Source of the DNA: JAAYAY01 sp963674575
GTDB lineage: Bacteria > Planctomycetota > Planctomycetia > Pirellulales > Thermoguttaceae
Length of the DNA stretch: 64,000 bases
Assembly: GCA_963674575.2 (NCBI GenBank)
Contig: CAXXQT010000002.1
Location: 1,550,001-1,614,000 of the forward strand
Reading direction: 5' to 3'
The translations under genes and the position numbers were made by a program. Shown here piece by piece: positions 25,188-33,300 of this stretch. The number at the start of each line of letters is the position of its first letter. Positions within the stretch are counted from its first letter, which is position 1. The notes under the pieces were generated by a model that was not told where the DNA came from, searched no databases, and saw only the letters and a program-made list of their open reading frames with translations.

Positions 25188-25682
25188 TCAGCAACCCAGC
25201 GTCTTGGCCGTGTTGAGCCATTGCAGTTCGCCTTCGCCAGGCGCCACGGACTCTTGAAATTCGATGGCGGCCACGGCCCCCTTCGCGAAACGAATCCAGT
25301 CTTCGTCGTTCCCGACCAACGCGGCGGCAAAATAGCCGACGTCGGGGGCATGCCCCACTACGGCAACCTGGCTAAACTCGGTAAGCTGGGAGTTGATCCA
25401 CCGCAGAAGACCGTCAGGATCGCCGCCAGGGGCCAGGTCATCGAGGGCGGTAACGTCGGGACGTGAAGGCAAGAGTTGCGCGATGAGGTCGGCCGTTTCG
25501 CGGCACCGAATGTAGGGGCTGGTGGCAATAACTTGGGGGGAGAATCCTCGCTCGGCCAGGAGCGGGACGACCTTGGAAAAGCGAGCTTTTCCCTTTTCCG
25601 TCAGGGGGCGCAGGGTGTCATCGGGCCATTGCGGATCACCAAAGTAGCTCGCCCAGGCGTGGCGCACGATATAAAGCATCAT
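25188..25682 (-). CDS. sixA: SixA-like phosphohistidine phosphatase
   Basis: A 164-residue histidine phosphatase. The nucleophile motif is Y-I-V-R-H-A (H8), with an Arg in S-P-Y-I-R-C-R-E-T-A near residue 60 and the second catalytic His in V-V-G-H-A-P near residue 110. Length and the L-T-E-K-G-K segment match SixA, which removes phosphate from histidines of phosphotransfer proteins in the cytosol. Two consecutive ATGs (25682 and 25679) could start it. It ends next to the 180-bp repeat; the divergent upstream gene is a membrane protein. Confidence 0.83.
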   Translation of the reverse strand: MMLYIVRHAWASYFGDPQWPDDTLRPLTEKGKARFSKVVPLLAERGFSPQVIATSPYIRCRETADLIAQLLPSRPDVTALDDLAPGGDPDGLLRWINSQLTEFSQVAVVGHAPDVGYFAAALVGNDEDWIRFAKGAVAAIEFQESVAPGEGELQWLNTAKTLGC

Positions 25683-25799
25683 ATCCCGTCCCCCATGTTG
25701 GAGTAGTTGGTCGAATGATAAGCGATCAGGTCGGATTAGAAAAGCGGGGTCGGCAAATGGGTGTGCTGCCCCGTAGAATGGGGGAAGGAGTCATTTGGT

Positions 25800-26378
25800 A
25801 TGGCAACTTCGCTTCCGAACCAACAAACCAGACCATGGCAGCGGTTCACGGTGTTAGACGCGCTGCTCTTGCAGGCAGGATACGCGCTGGCATTCTCCGT
25901 GGTCCTGTCCCCCTACCGTCGCCTGGCCTTCCACACGTTCGACGAGGGAACGTTGGTGGTCCTTGCCGCCACGCTTATGTTGGGCAACGTCTTCTCCGGC
26001 CCGATCGTCTTGGGATCGCACTGGTTGGTTCGTGGGCGTCGATCGTTTCCAAGTGCCGGCGAATGGCTCTGGATCAGCCCGGTTGTGCTCTGCGGCGTCG
26101 CCCTGTTCGGGATCTGGGCTCTTCATTGGATTGCGCAGCTCTTTCCCAGCCCGAAGGAGATCAGGGCGCTCTTCTACATCCTCTGGGGAATCACGCTTGC
26201 TCTCGTCGAGATCGGCTGCTTGCTGAACGCGACGATGATCCTGGCAGCCCGATCGTTTGGAGATCTCGATCGTCCGCCATGCGGTTGGACGGATCGCTTC
26301 GGAGCTTGGACGTGCCTTCTGACGGGGGTCGTCCTGCTCCTGTGCCTTCTGGCGGTCCTCGGCAGACCCGGCTATTGA
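25800..26378 (+). CDS. Polytopic membrane protein of unknown function
   Basis: A 192-residue protein, start ATG 25800 with GGAAGGAG about 10 nt upstream. Four or five hydrophobic segments: about residues 18-36, 47-70, 88-110, 122-146 and 165-187. No motif identifies a family; the R-P-W-Q-R-F-T-V-L-D-A-L-L-L start and the loop between segments 2 and 3 (V-R-G-R-R-S-F-P) carry positive charge. It lies upstream of the ABC exporter pair with a 170-bp gap, so it may be a separate transcript. Confidence 0.65.
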   Translation: MATSLPNQQTRPWQRFTVLDALLLQAGYALAFSVVLSPYRRLAFHTFDEGTLVVLAATLMLGNVFSGPIVLGSHWLVRGRRSFPSAGEWLWISPVVLCGVALFGIWALHWIAQLFPSPKEIRALFYILWGITLALVEIGCLLNATMILAARSFGDLDRPPCGWTDRFGAWTCLLTGVVLLLCLLAVLGRPGY

Positions 26379-26547
26379 CCTGCAGAGCAGTGGACAACGG
26401 GAGGCCTTTCGGAGACAATCGTGCCGGTTCCCTCGAGCGACAGTTTCTCTGAAATTCTTGCCATAGCCCCTAAGATCGGGCGAAGAGCGACGAATACTCG
26501 ATATGGCCTCCTTGTGTTCGGCCTGTCATGTCCTTGGAGATGGGAAT

Positions 26548-27573
26548 GTGGACGCCGCGATTCAAACGGACCGGTTGACGAAGGTCTTCGGCAATCGCCT
26601 GATTGCCGTGAACGACATGAACCTGCTGGTGCCCCAAGGGGCGATCTTCGGACTGCTGGGCCCCAACGGGGCGGGAAAGACGACAACCTTGCGGCTCCTG
26701 CTCGGCTTGCAGCGTCCCACGGCCGGCCGGGCCAGCGTTTTCGGACGGGACTGTGGCCCAAACGCCGTGGAGGTGCGGCGCTCGATCGGCTATCTACCGA
26801 CCAATCCCCAGTTGCCGGGCCACCTGCGCCCGGTGGATTATCTGGATCTGGTCGGCCAACTCTGCGGGCTGCCCCGCGAAACTCGCAAACCGCGGATCGC
26901 CTCCCTGATCCGCGCCGTTGGCCTGCTCAGCGCAACGGGACAGAAGATCAAGGATTTCTCCACAGGCATGGCAACACGCCTGGGAATCGCAGCGTCCCTG
27001 GTCGGCGACCCGCCCTTGCTCATCTGGGATGAGCCGACCGCCGGACTCGATCCGGCCGCAAGACGATTCTCTCTCGACCTGATTCGCGAACTCGGCAAGA
27101 CCCGAACGGTGGTCGTGGCAACGCACATTCTCGGCGATATCGACGAGATCTGCGATCACGTGGGCGTCATGCACGAGGGACGGATGATTTTCTCGGGCCC
27201 CATGCGCGACATGAAGCGGCGACTCCGACGCGAAGAATTCACGCTCGAGGTCGAAGCCGACACGGCGCCGCTCCAACAACTCACGGGACGAATCACGGAA
27301 ATCGAATCGGTGGCGGCGGCTCGCGTGACCGGGCAGACGATTTGTGTGCAGCTCGCTCCGGGACGAGATCGAGCGGCGGCGCTTTCCGATGTTCTCGCAA
27401 AGGTCTCTGAGGCGAACCTGCCGCTTCTTGCGATCCACTCAGGCCGCAATGAAACGGAGAACGCCTACCTCCAATTGCTCGAAGAGGATGAATCGCACGG
27501 CTTTCAACGCTTCGATCTCGGCGAAAGTCCCCTGGAATCCACTCCGCCTCCAAACAGCAGCCTTGAAGAGTGA
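26548..27573 (+). CDS. ABC transporter ATP-binding protein (ABC-2 exporter type)
   Basis: A 341-residue ATPase. Walker A is G-P-N-G-A-G-K-T-T; the signature is the unusual F-S-T-G-M-A-T-R-L in place of L-S-G-G-Q; Walker B and D-loop are L-L-I-W-D-E-P-T-A-G-L-D-P; the H-loop is V-V-A-T-H. A C-terminal extension of about 100 residues is typical of CcmA/NatA-like exporters. A GTG at 26548 with GGAGATGGG upstream is preferred over an ATG at 26503, which would add 15 atypical residues. It pairs with the permease that overlaps its end; the substrate is unknown. Confidence 0.88.
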   Translation: MDAAIQTDRLTKVFGNRLIAVNDMNLLVPQGAIFGLLGPNGAGKTTTLRLLLGLQRPTAGRASVFGRDCGPNAVEVRRSIGYLPTNPQLPGHLRPVDYLDLVGQLCGLPRETRKPRIASLIRAVGLLSATGQKIKDFSTGMATRLGIAASLVGDPPLLIWDEPTAGLDPAARRFSLDLIRELGKTRTVVVATHILGDIDEICDHVGVMHEGRMIFSGPMRDMKRRLRREEFTLEVEADTAPLQQLTGRITEIESVAAARVTGQTICVQLAPGRDRAAALSDVLAKVSEANLPLLAIHSGRNETENAYLQLLEEDESHGFQRFDLGESPLESTPPPNSSLEE

Positions 27574-27575
27574 GA

Positions 27576-28472
27576 ATGGGCATGGACATCAAAGCACGAA
27601 TCATGCCGGGATGGGCGATCTTCCGTCACGATCTTGGTTCGCTCGCATCAAGCTGGCTGGTTCGCCTATGGCTGCTTCTCAGCGGGTTGACCACTCTGTT
27701 CCTGCTGGCCACCCAATGGAGGCTCTGCGACGACTCGACCCTGATCTCCGTTCTGCTGTTCCCCTATCTGGTCGCACCATGGTTCTTCGTGGTTTTCATG
27801 CTCGGAGTCGGCCCCGTGGCCGGGGCTCGAGCGGAATCCCTTTCCGACGGAATCCTGAGCCGCCCCGTGACACGATACGAGTATCTACTGGCCTCTTGGG
27901 CCGCTCGAATCGTTACCGTCCTGGGCTCGTTCCTGGTCGTCGTCGTGCCGGCCATCCTCCTCGTTGCATTCGCAGACCGACCAACACCCGCAGATCCCGT
28001 CACGACCTACGGGATCCTGGCGGCCCTGCTGGTGGTTTGCCTTGTCCTGGCACTGGAAGTCTCGCTCGCGTTCTTCCTGGGCACGGCGCTGCGGCGTCAG
28101 ATGGTGGCCGTGGCCTTGCTGGCGATCGGCTGGTTCATTTCGGCAACCGTCTTGGCAACGTTCAAGTTGGAAGAACTCTCCCCGATCAGTTTGAACCAGG
28201 CGATGCCCGCGATGTTGACCCAGAACTGGGACGAAACGGCCGCCCAAACCGATGATTTCGTAGACTACTTGGGAAACATGGGCGGATGGCTGTCGGGCAG
28301 TTCGGACAACTATTTTGCAGGAAATTCTTCCCAACCGAAGAAGGACGGCAAGTTCTTCCGCCCGGAAGACTATGCCGACGTCACCTTGTGGAAGGTCGCG
28401 TTGGGCTACGGCATTCCAACCCTTCTGTCGATCGGCCTGGCAACGGCGGTTTTCTGTCGGCGGGATTTGTAG
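27576..28472 (+). CDS. ABC-2 type transporter permease
   Basis: About 298 residues with six hydrophobic segments, near residues 25-45, 57-80, 105-130, 148-168, 175-195 and 276-293. The D-G-I-L-S-R-P-V-T-R-Y-E-Y motif near residue 90 is a hallmark of ABC-2 permeases, equivalent to the L-L-L-T-L-P-I-R-R motif of the permease at 8102. The gene overlaps or abuts the ATPase stop (GTG 27570, ATG 27576 and ATG 27582 are all possible starts), so the two make one transporter. A soluble periplasmic loop of about 75 residues (about 195-270) precedes the last helix. Confidence 0.85.
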   Translation: MGMDIKARIMPGWAIFRHDLGSLASSWLVRLWLLLSGLTTLFLLATQWRLCDDSTLISVLLFPYLVAPWFFVVFMLGVGPVAGARAESLSDGILSRPVTRYEYLLASWAARIVTVLGSFLVVVVPAILLVAFADRPTPADPVTTYGILAALLVVCLVLALEVSLAFFLGTALRRQMVAVALLAIGWFISATVLATFKLEELSPISLNQAMPAMLTQNWDETAAQTDDFVDYLGNMGGWLSGSSDNYFAGNSSQPKKDGKFFRPEDYADVTLWKVALGYGIPTLLSIGLATAVFCRRDL

Positions 28473-28778
28473 GCGGCCCAGCCCTCAGCTTCTGCCTGCG
28501 GTGGGGGGGCGACGAATTGCCATATTCTCTGTAGCTATCTCTGTACTCGCGTGTTCGTGCTGCCAGGGCTACCCCTATCAGAAATTGGGGGGCACTCCAA
28601 GTGCCGTTAAGCCCGCTCGGCTCTCTGTATGTACCCCATGCTGGTTATTTGACCAGGGTGTGTTCTTTGTCTATCATTGCCGATGCAGCCCTGTCCGCTT
28701 TCAGTCAGTGGAAGGCCCATTCCAGCGGGGAGATTCTTGACGGGCGACATCCACTCACCTCTATCTTCGGAGGCAGCC
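28473..28778. other. 306-bp intergenic region
   Basis: It lies between the ABC permease and a secreted-protein gene on the same strand. The only clear signal is the Shine-Dalgarno GGAGG at about 28769 for the next gene. Small frames here have no ribosome sites or motifs. Confidence 0.4.
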
Positions 28779-29951
28779 ATGAGAACGAAGCTGAACCGGT
28801 TGACGTCAATGCATCCTGAATGCTCGACTTTGCTCTGGTGCATGGGCATCCTTCTGACATTCGGGACTACAGCAGTCGCGGCCCCCGGCGGCGACAAGAT
28901 CGAACTCAAGTCGGCGTTTTCGTTGTCGATTCCCATGCCGGGTCAAGCGTCGGAATCTCTTGGCGATGCGCCGCAGGTCCAACTCCCCGGTAATGGCATG
29001 GCAAATCTCCGCGTGATTCTCCCGCCGGAGCCTGGATTGTGTGATGCGGACGTGCTGGTCCGAGTGGGATCGACAACTTATCGGGACCACTCCTCGCAGA
29101 ATCGTCGGTATTTCAGCATCGTGCAGTTGCCGGACGGTTCCCCCGTCACCGTGCACGTCACGGCGGCCAGCCAGGAACTCGGGGCAGATGGAAAGCCGAA
29201 GTTCGCGGCAACGATTCGGCGGATCGTGTCATCGAATCCCGACGAGATGTCGGTCGGCGACTACGAGATTCGCTTTGAGACAACGGACTTCATCAAGCCC
29301 GACAAGCCGGATGCGGAGGTCGTGGTCGTTCTCGGGGCATCGGAGCCTTCCGTGGTTCCCGACGTCCCCCCCGAAAAGGTCGAGCCGGAAGCCGCCGCGC
29401 AGGAGAATCAGATTTCCTTCGCCCTTTGTCCCCAACTTACGGCCTTCGTGAAATACGAGGGAGAAGGCGGCGTGATGAGCCAGTTTCAGTTTGCCCGCGG
29501 TACCGGACAGACGGATGATCTTCTGGGGATCGAAGGTCTCAGCGGTCCGCATATTCGCCTGCTGCACACGTTCAGCTATCCGGAGGATCGATTGCCCAAG
29601 GACATCAAGGGGAACGTCTTCTTCCTTCTCCGCTGGAAGGGCAAGGCGGCACAGGGCGGAAGTGGACCCGTTACTCGCGAATATCAGATTCCGGCACCGC
29701 AAGCGGTTACGTTCGTACGCCAAGCGGGCAAGTCGCAACTTGCTGTAGACATCCCTTTTGCCGTAAACTCCTCTTTCCGAACAACGATCGAGCGGATCCT
29801 GAGCAACAAGGACAACGCACACAAGGATGTGATCTCCGTGCTCGACCGTCCGGACAGCCTCGAGCTTGCGGCCTACGTGCAGTTCGTGAACGGGCCCGCA
29901 ATCGCGCTCAGTAACTCGATTCCGATCGCGCTGGAAGATGCCAGGGATTAG
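28779..29951 (+). CDS. Secreted protein of unknown function
   Basis: A 390-residue protein. The ATG at 28779 is chosen for its GGAGG site and for the signal sequence it gives (about residues 1-36, ending T-A-V-A-A-P). The mature protein has few hydrophobic stretches and many Val/Thr/Asp-rich beta-like strands, for example V-L-V-R-V-G-S-T-T-Y-R-D near residue 93 and E-I-R-F-E-T-T-D-F near 165. An acidic Pro/Glu linker lies near residues 190-210. The second half has F-A-L-C-P-Q-L-T-A-F-V and H-T-F-S-Y-P-E-D-R-L-P. No family recognised; probably a periplasmic or surface protein. A small gene follows after 68 bp and may be cotranscribed. Confidence 0.65.
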   Translation: MRTKLNRLTSMHPECSTLLWCMGILLTFGTTAVAAPGGDKIELKSAFSLSIPMPGQASESLGDAPQVQLPGNGMANLRVILPPEPGLCDADVLVRVGSTTYRDHSSQNRRYFSIVQLPDGSPVTVHVTAASQELGADGKPKFAATIRRIVSSNPDEMSVGDYEIRFETTDFIKPDKPDAEVVVVLGASEPSVVPDVPPEKVEPEAAAQENQISFALCPQLTAFVKYEGEGGVMSQFQFARGTGQTDDLLGIEGLSGPHIRLLHTFSYPEDRLPKDIKGNVFFLLRWKGKAAQGGSGPVTREYQIPAPQAVTFVRQAGKSQLAVDIPFAVNSSFRTTIERILSNKDNAHKDVISVLDRPDSLELAAYVQFVNGPAIALSNSIPIALEDARD

Positions 29952-30019
29952 TGACAGGAACGCACGAGTAACTCATGCACACCGTTCCCATAGCACTGAC
30001 CTAGGAAGGAGATGAGCAA

Positions 30020-30256
30020 ATGAGCGGCGATTCCTGCAATGGCGTGACGAATCAAAGGGTCAAGACGATCATGCGGAACCACGTCAGAGTTTCAGCCAAA
30101 TCGCGTGGTTCCGTGCGCAACCGCCTCAAGTCGAAGTTCCCCGAAAAGGCCGACTACGAGTGCGCCGTCATCATAATGCGGTATTACTGGGACTTGGCCA
30201 GAATCGAACAGGGGCCGTTCCGTGTGACACTTTCAGACCACTTGTACAACGCATAG
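30020..30256 (+). CDS. Small basic protein of unknown function
   Basis: A 78-residue protein supported mainly by an excellent ribosome site, GGAAGGAG (30004-30011), 8 nt before the ATG. The N-terminal half is basic (N-H-V-R-V-S-A-K-S-R-G-S-V-R-N-R-L-K) and the C-terminal half amphipathic (Y-E-C-A-V-I-I-M-R-Y-Y-W-D-L-A-R). No signal peptide or known motif. It follows the secreted-protein gene by 68 bp, and the sequence after it holds the convergent secretin-like gene. Confidence 0.5.
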   Translation: MSGDSCNGVTNQRVKTIMRNHVRVSAKSRGSVRNRLKSKFPEKADYECAVIIMRYYWDLARIEQGPFRVTLSDHLYNA

Positions 30257-30346
30257 TCGACTGTTTGACCGAGATTGTGTGCGGCTGGCGTGCTCATCGC
30301 GGCATATTCCGGCTAGCATGCGTGATGCCTTCGAGCCGGTCATCCA

Positions 30347-33300
30347 TCATTTGCTCAGTTGTGTCTCTATGCTGGAGTCGCTTTCTATCCGGGGCAACGC
30401 GAGGACGCGAACCTGCGATTCCGCCACGTCGCGATCCACTCCGCCCCGAAGGCCAGAAGCACCTCTTGGGACGGTCGAAGCGTCATAAGGAACCGTATCG
30501 AACCGCACGGGCGTCCGGACTCTCGGATCATAGGGCGGCTGCTGAAATTCCGCCGGCCTCCGGTCGGGAATCACGAAGTTCCCGCCCGTCGGATCGGTGA
30601 TCTTCTCGACCGGCTCTGCAATGTATCCGTTTGGATGATACGGCGACGGCTGCGTCTGCCGGTGATACAAGTCCGGGCGGTAGTACCTCGGCGAGTTGTA
30701 TTCGATGTCCAACATCTCGTCGACCCGCTTCGTCGTCGTTTCAAACACGGAATTCGTGATCGCCTCGTAACGCCCCCTCACCACGTGGTCGCTGTTGCGA
30801 AGGGAAACGTGATCCAGATCGACCACGCTCGGAGCCCACCGGAGCCCCATCAAGTCGAAGACGGTGGGATACACGACCGAATGGGCAAGGATGATGTTCT
30901 CCTGGATCGACGACTGGTCGCTGGGGGCCGGGCGGAAGGCGGCTCCTACGAGGGGAATGTCCTCGAACAAGGGCACCCCCTTGGAGGTCCGCGCCGCCTT
31001 GAGGGCCACCTGATAACGACTGACCTCGCGCATTTCGAAACTAGAGGTTTGGACCTGGGTGTTGATGAAATGGCGTTTGACCCGGCCCAGGTGCTTCTCG
31101 TCGGCGCGGACCGGTTCTCGGATATTGGTCGTGTACATGTAGTTGAAGTCATACACAATCGAGTTTCCGTCGGGCTGTATCACCGGGCGGATCTCGTAGC
31201 CCGTGCCAGTCTCGAACTTGTAGATGGCGGGGTCGGGAACCAGGGCCTGGAGGGCGGCGCCCAACTCGGGCTGGCCCTGCTGCGTCAGTCCCATGTTCTG
31301 CTCGTCCGTGCCGCTCGGCAGCGTGGGCAGCACGTCCTGCACCTTGGTGGCGGGCAGGCCGCCGCCCATCATGCTGAACGTGGCCAGGAAGGTCGGATCC
31401 TGCAGCAGGGCCCCCATATCCTGAGTCAATGCCTTAGCCCCTTCCATAGCTTCCTTGATGGCAATCTCGCGCTTGGGAAGGTCGAACTCCATGGTCGCTT
31501 GGGGCATCACCTTGGCGAACTGGCGGTTGTTCGTGAGGATCGACGTCCGCTCCACGACGCCAAGCGTCACGTCCCAGGTTCGGGCCGCTTCGCGCACCCG
31601 TACGAACGCCGGTTCGTAGAACTGGATTTTGAAATCGTCCTCCATGGCCACCGAGAGTCGTTTGAGATAGTTGTCCAGCGACGCAATGTGCGCCCGGGTG
31701 CCTTCGAGCAGATCGATGTATTTCTCCTGCTGCTCGTCAATCAAGTGCTCCAGCAACTTGTTTCGATCCAGGTCCGCACGAGTTCGTTCGAGAAAGTATG
31801 TCACGTTGTCGCGGTCCGCGTCTGCGAGATAATAGCTCTGTCCAGCAGCATAGACCTTTCCTGCCTCCTGAACGAGATCGCCAAGGCCAGACGAATTTGA
31901 ATTCAGAAATCGACACAGGTTCTCGTATGTCGTTACCACCTTCGCCCACTCGAATGTGCGGATGTCCGATGCCGCCACAAATTCGCTGAACAGACGATTC
32001 AGCGTTAGCCAGTCCTCTGCACTCTGCTCAAAATAGCTGACGGAGCCCAGGTCCTTTTCTCCGTAGAGCAGGAGATTGCTGACTCGTGCGATGCTACTGT
32101 AATACGAAGGCGTCTCAATCGCCACCTCTCTGGCGCCCTCGCGTTTCGCCGCCTTGATGCTATCGGAGGCCTGCCGAAGCTCGTTCAACGCCTCAAGAAG
32201 CGCGTCGTGAATCGCTGCAAGTCTCTCTGTATGCGGCGACGTCTTCCAGACTTCATCCACGATACTTCCCAACTGCTCAACGTCTTTTCCCGCACCAGCA
32301 GCATACTCGGACAGGGCATCGGCCACTGCACCGGAACGGGCTTCGTCCCCGTAGAGAATCTCATCAAGGGCCTTGTTGTTTTCTATCACGTTCATGGGCC
32401 GCCCGGGTTGCGATTCACTGAGTGTCGCGCCGGTTGTTTGGCGAAGCAACTGGTTGACGTCCCTCTCCATCGTGCAAACGCGCTCCACGACCTTGTCCGT
32501 CTGGAAACGCGAATTTCTGTTCCCCTCCTGAGCCTTGATCAGTGCCGCCTGCAATGCCGCCCTTGCCTTGGACATGGCTTGGCTTGCGCTGAATCGCTCT
32601 TGCTGGACTTTCTCGGTGACTTTCAGAACCTTCCCTCGCAACGCCGTCCTCGCCAGTTCCTCATCATCAAAATCCCTTTCCCGATCGTCCTCCACCAGCC
32701 CCCGTTCGATCACGCGTTGCTTGAGTTCCAGTTCCGTCACCAACCGCGCCTTGTAAATCTGCGCCAGCCGAATGAACTCGCGTTGGGCCGGGTTCATCGT
32801 GTCGACGCAGTATTCGGGCAGGTCGAAGAAACTCCGCAAGTTGCGGAAGTGGTAACGCTGCATCGCGTTGCGTTGAACGCCTTCGAGCGTTTCACAATCG
32901 AGATGAGGCGTGTCGTGGTGGGGAAGATGCGTCCGATTCCAGGGCGGAATGAACTTCTCGGTCTTGTGGGGGCAAATTTCGGCCGAACAGCGATACTCGA
33001 ACTCCGCCTGGGGGAGCTCGCACTTGATCAACTGCATGAAGTTCGCCAGGATCCGCTGCCGCACCTCGTTCTTCGCAAGCGCGAGCGTGAACAACGCCCG
33101 GTGCAGGCTGATCGTGTCCATCGAGTGGAGGGAGAGAAGCTTGTTCTCCGTGCGCAGGAACTCCGAATCCATTTCGTAGAGTTCGTCGATGAAATCGCGC
33201 CCGTAGAAGCCATACAGGTATTTCAAGTCGCGATCGACCTGGTAGTGGCCGCCCCCGCACGACTCCGAGGCAATCCGGGTGGCCTCCATGTGAATGGCCT

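Noticed and set aside
24724..25221. A 165-codon minus-strand frame with two internal copies of a 60-residue unit
   Set aside because: It is only the translation of the 180-bp structured repeat; the hairpins and wobble changes favour a non-coding element.
26794..27438. A 214-codon minus-strand frame opposite the ABC ATPase
   Set aside because: The plus strand carries Walker A, Walker B and H-loop motifs; the reverse frame is a shadow.
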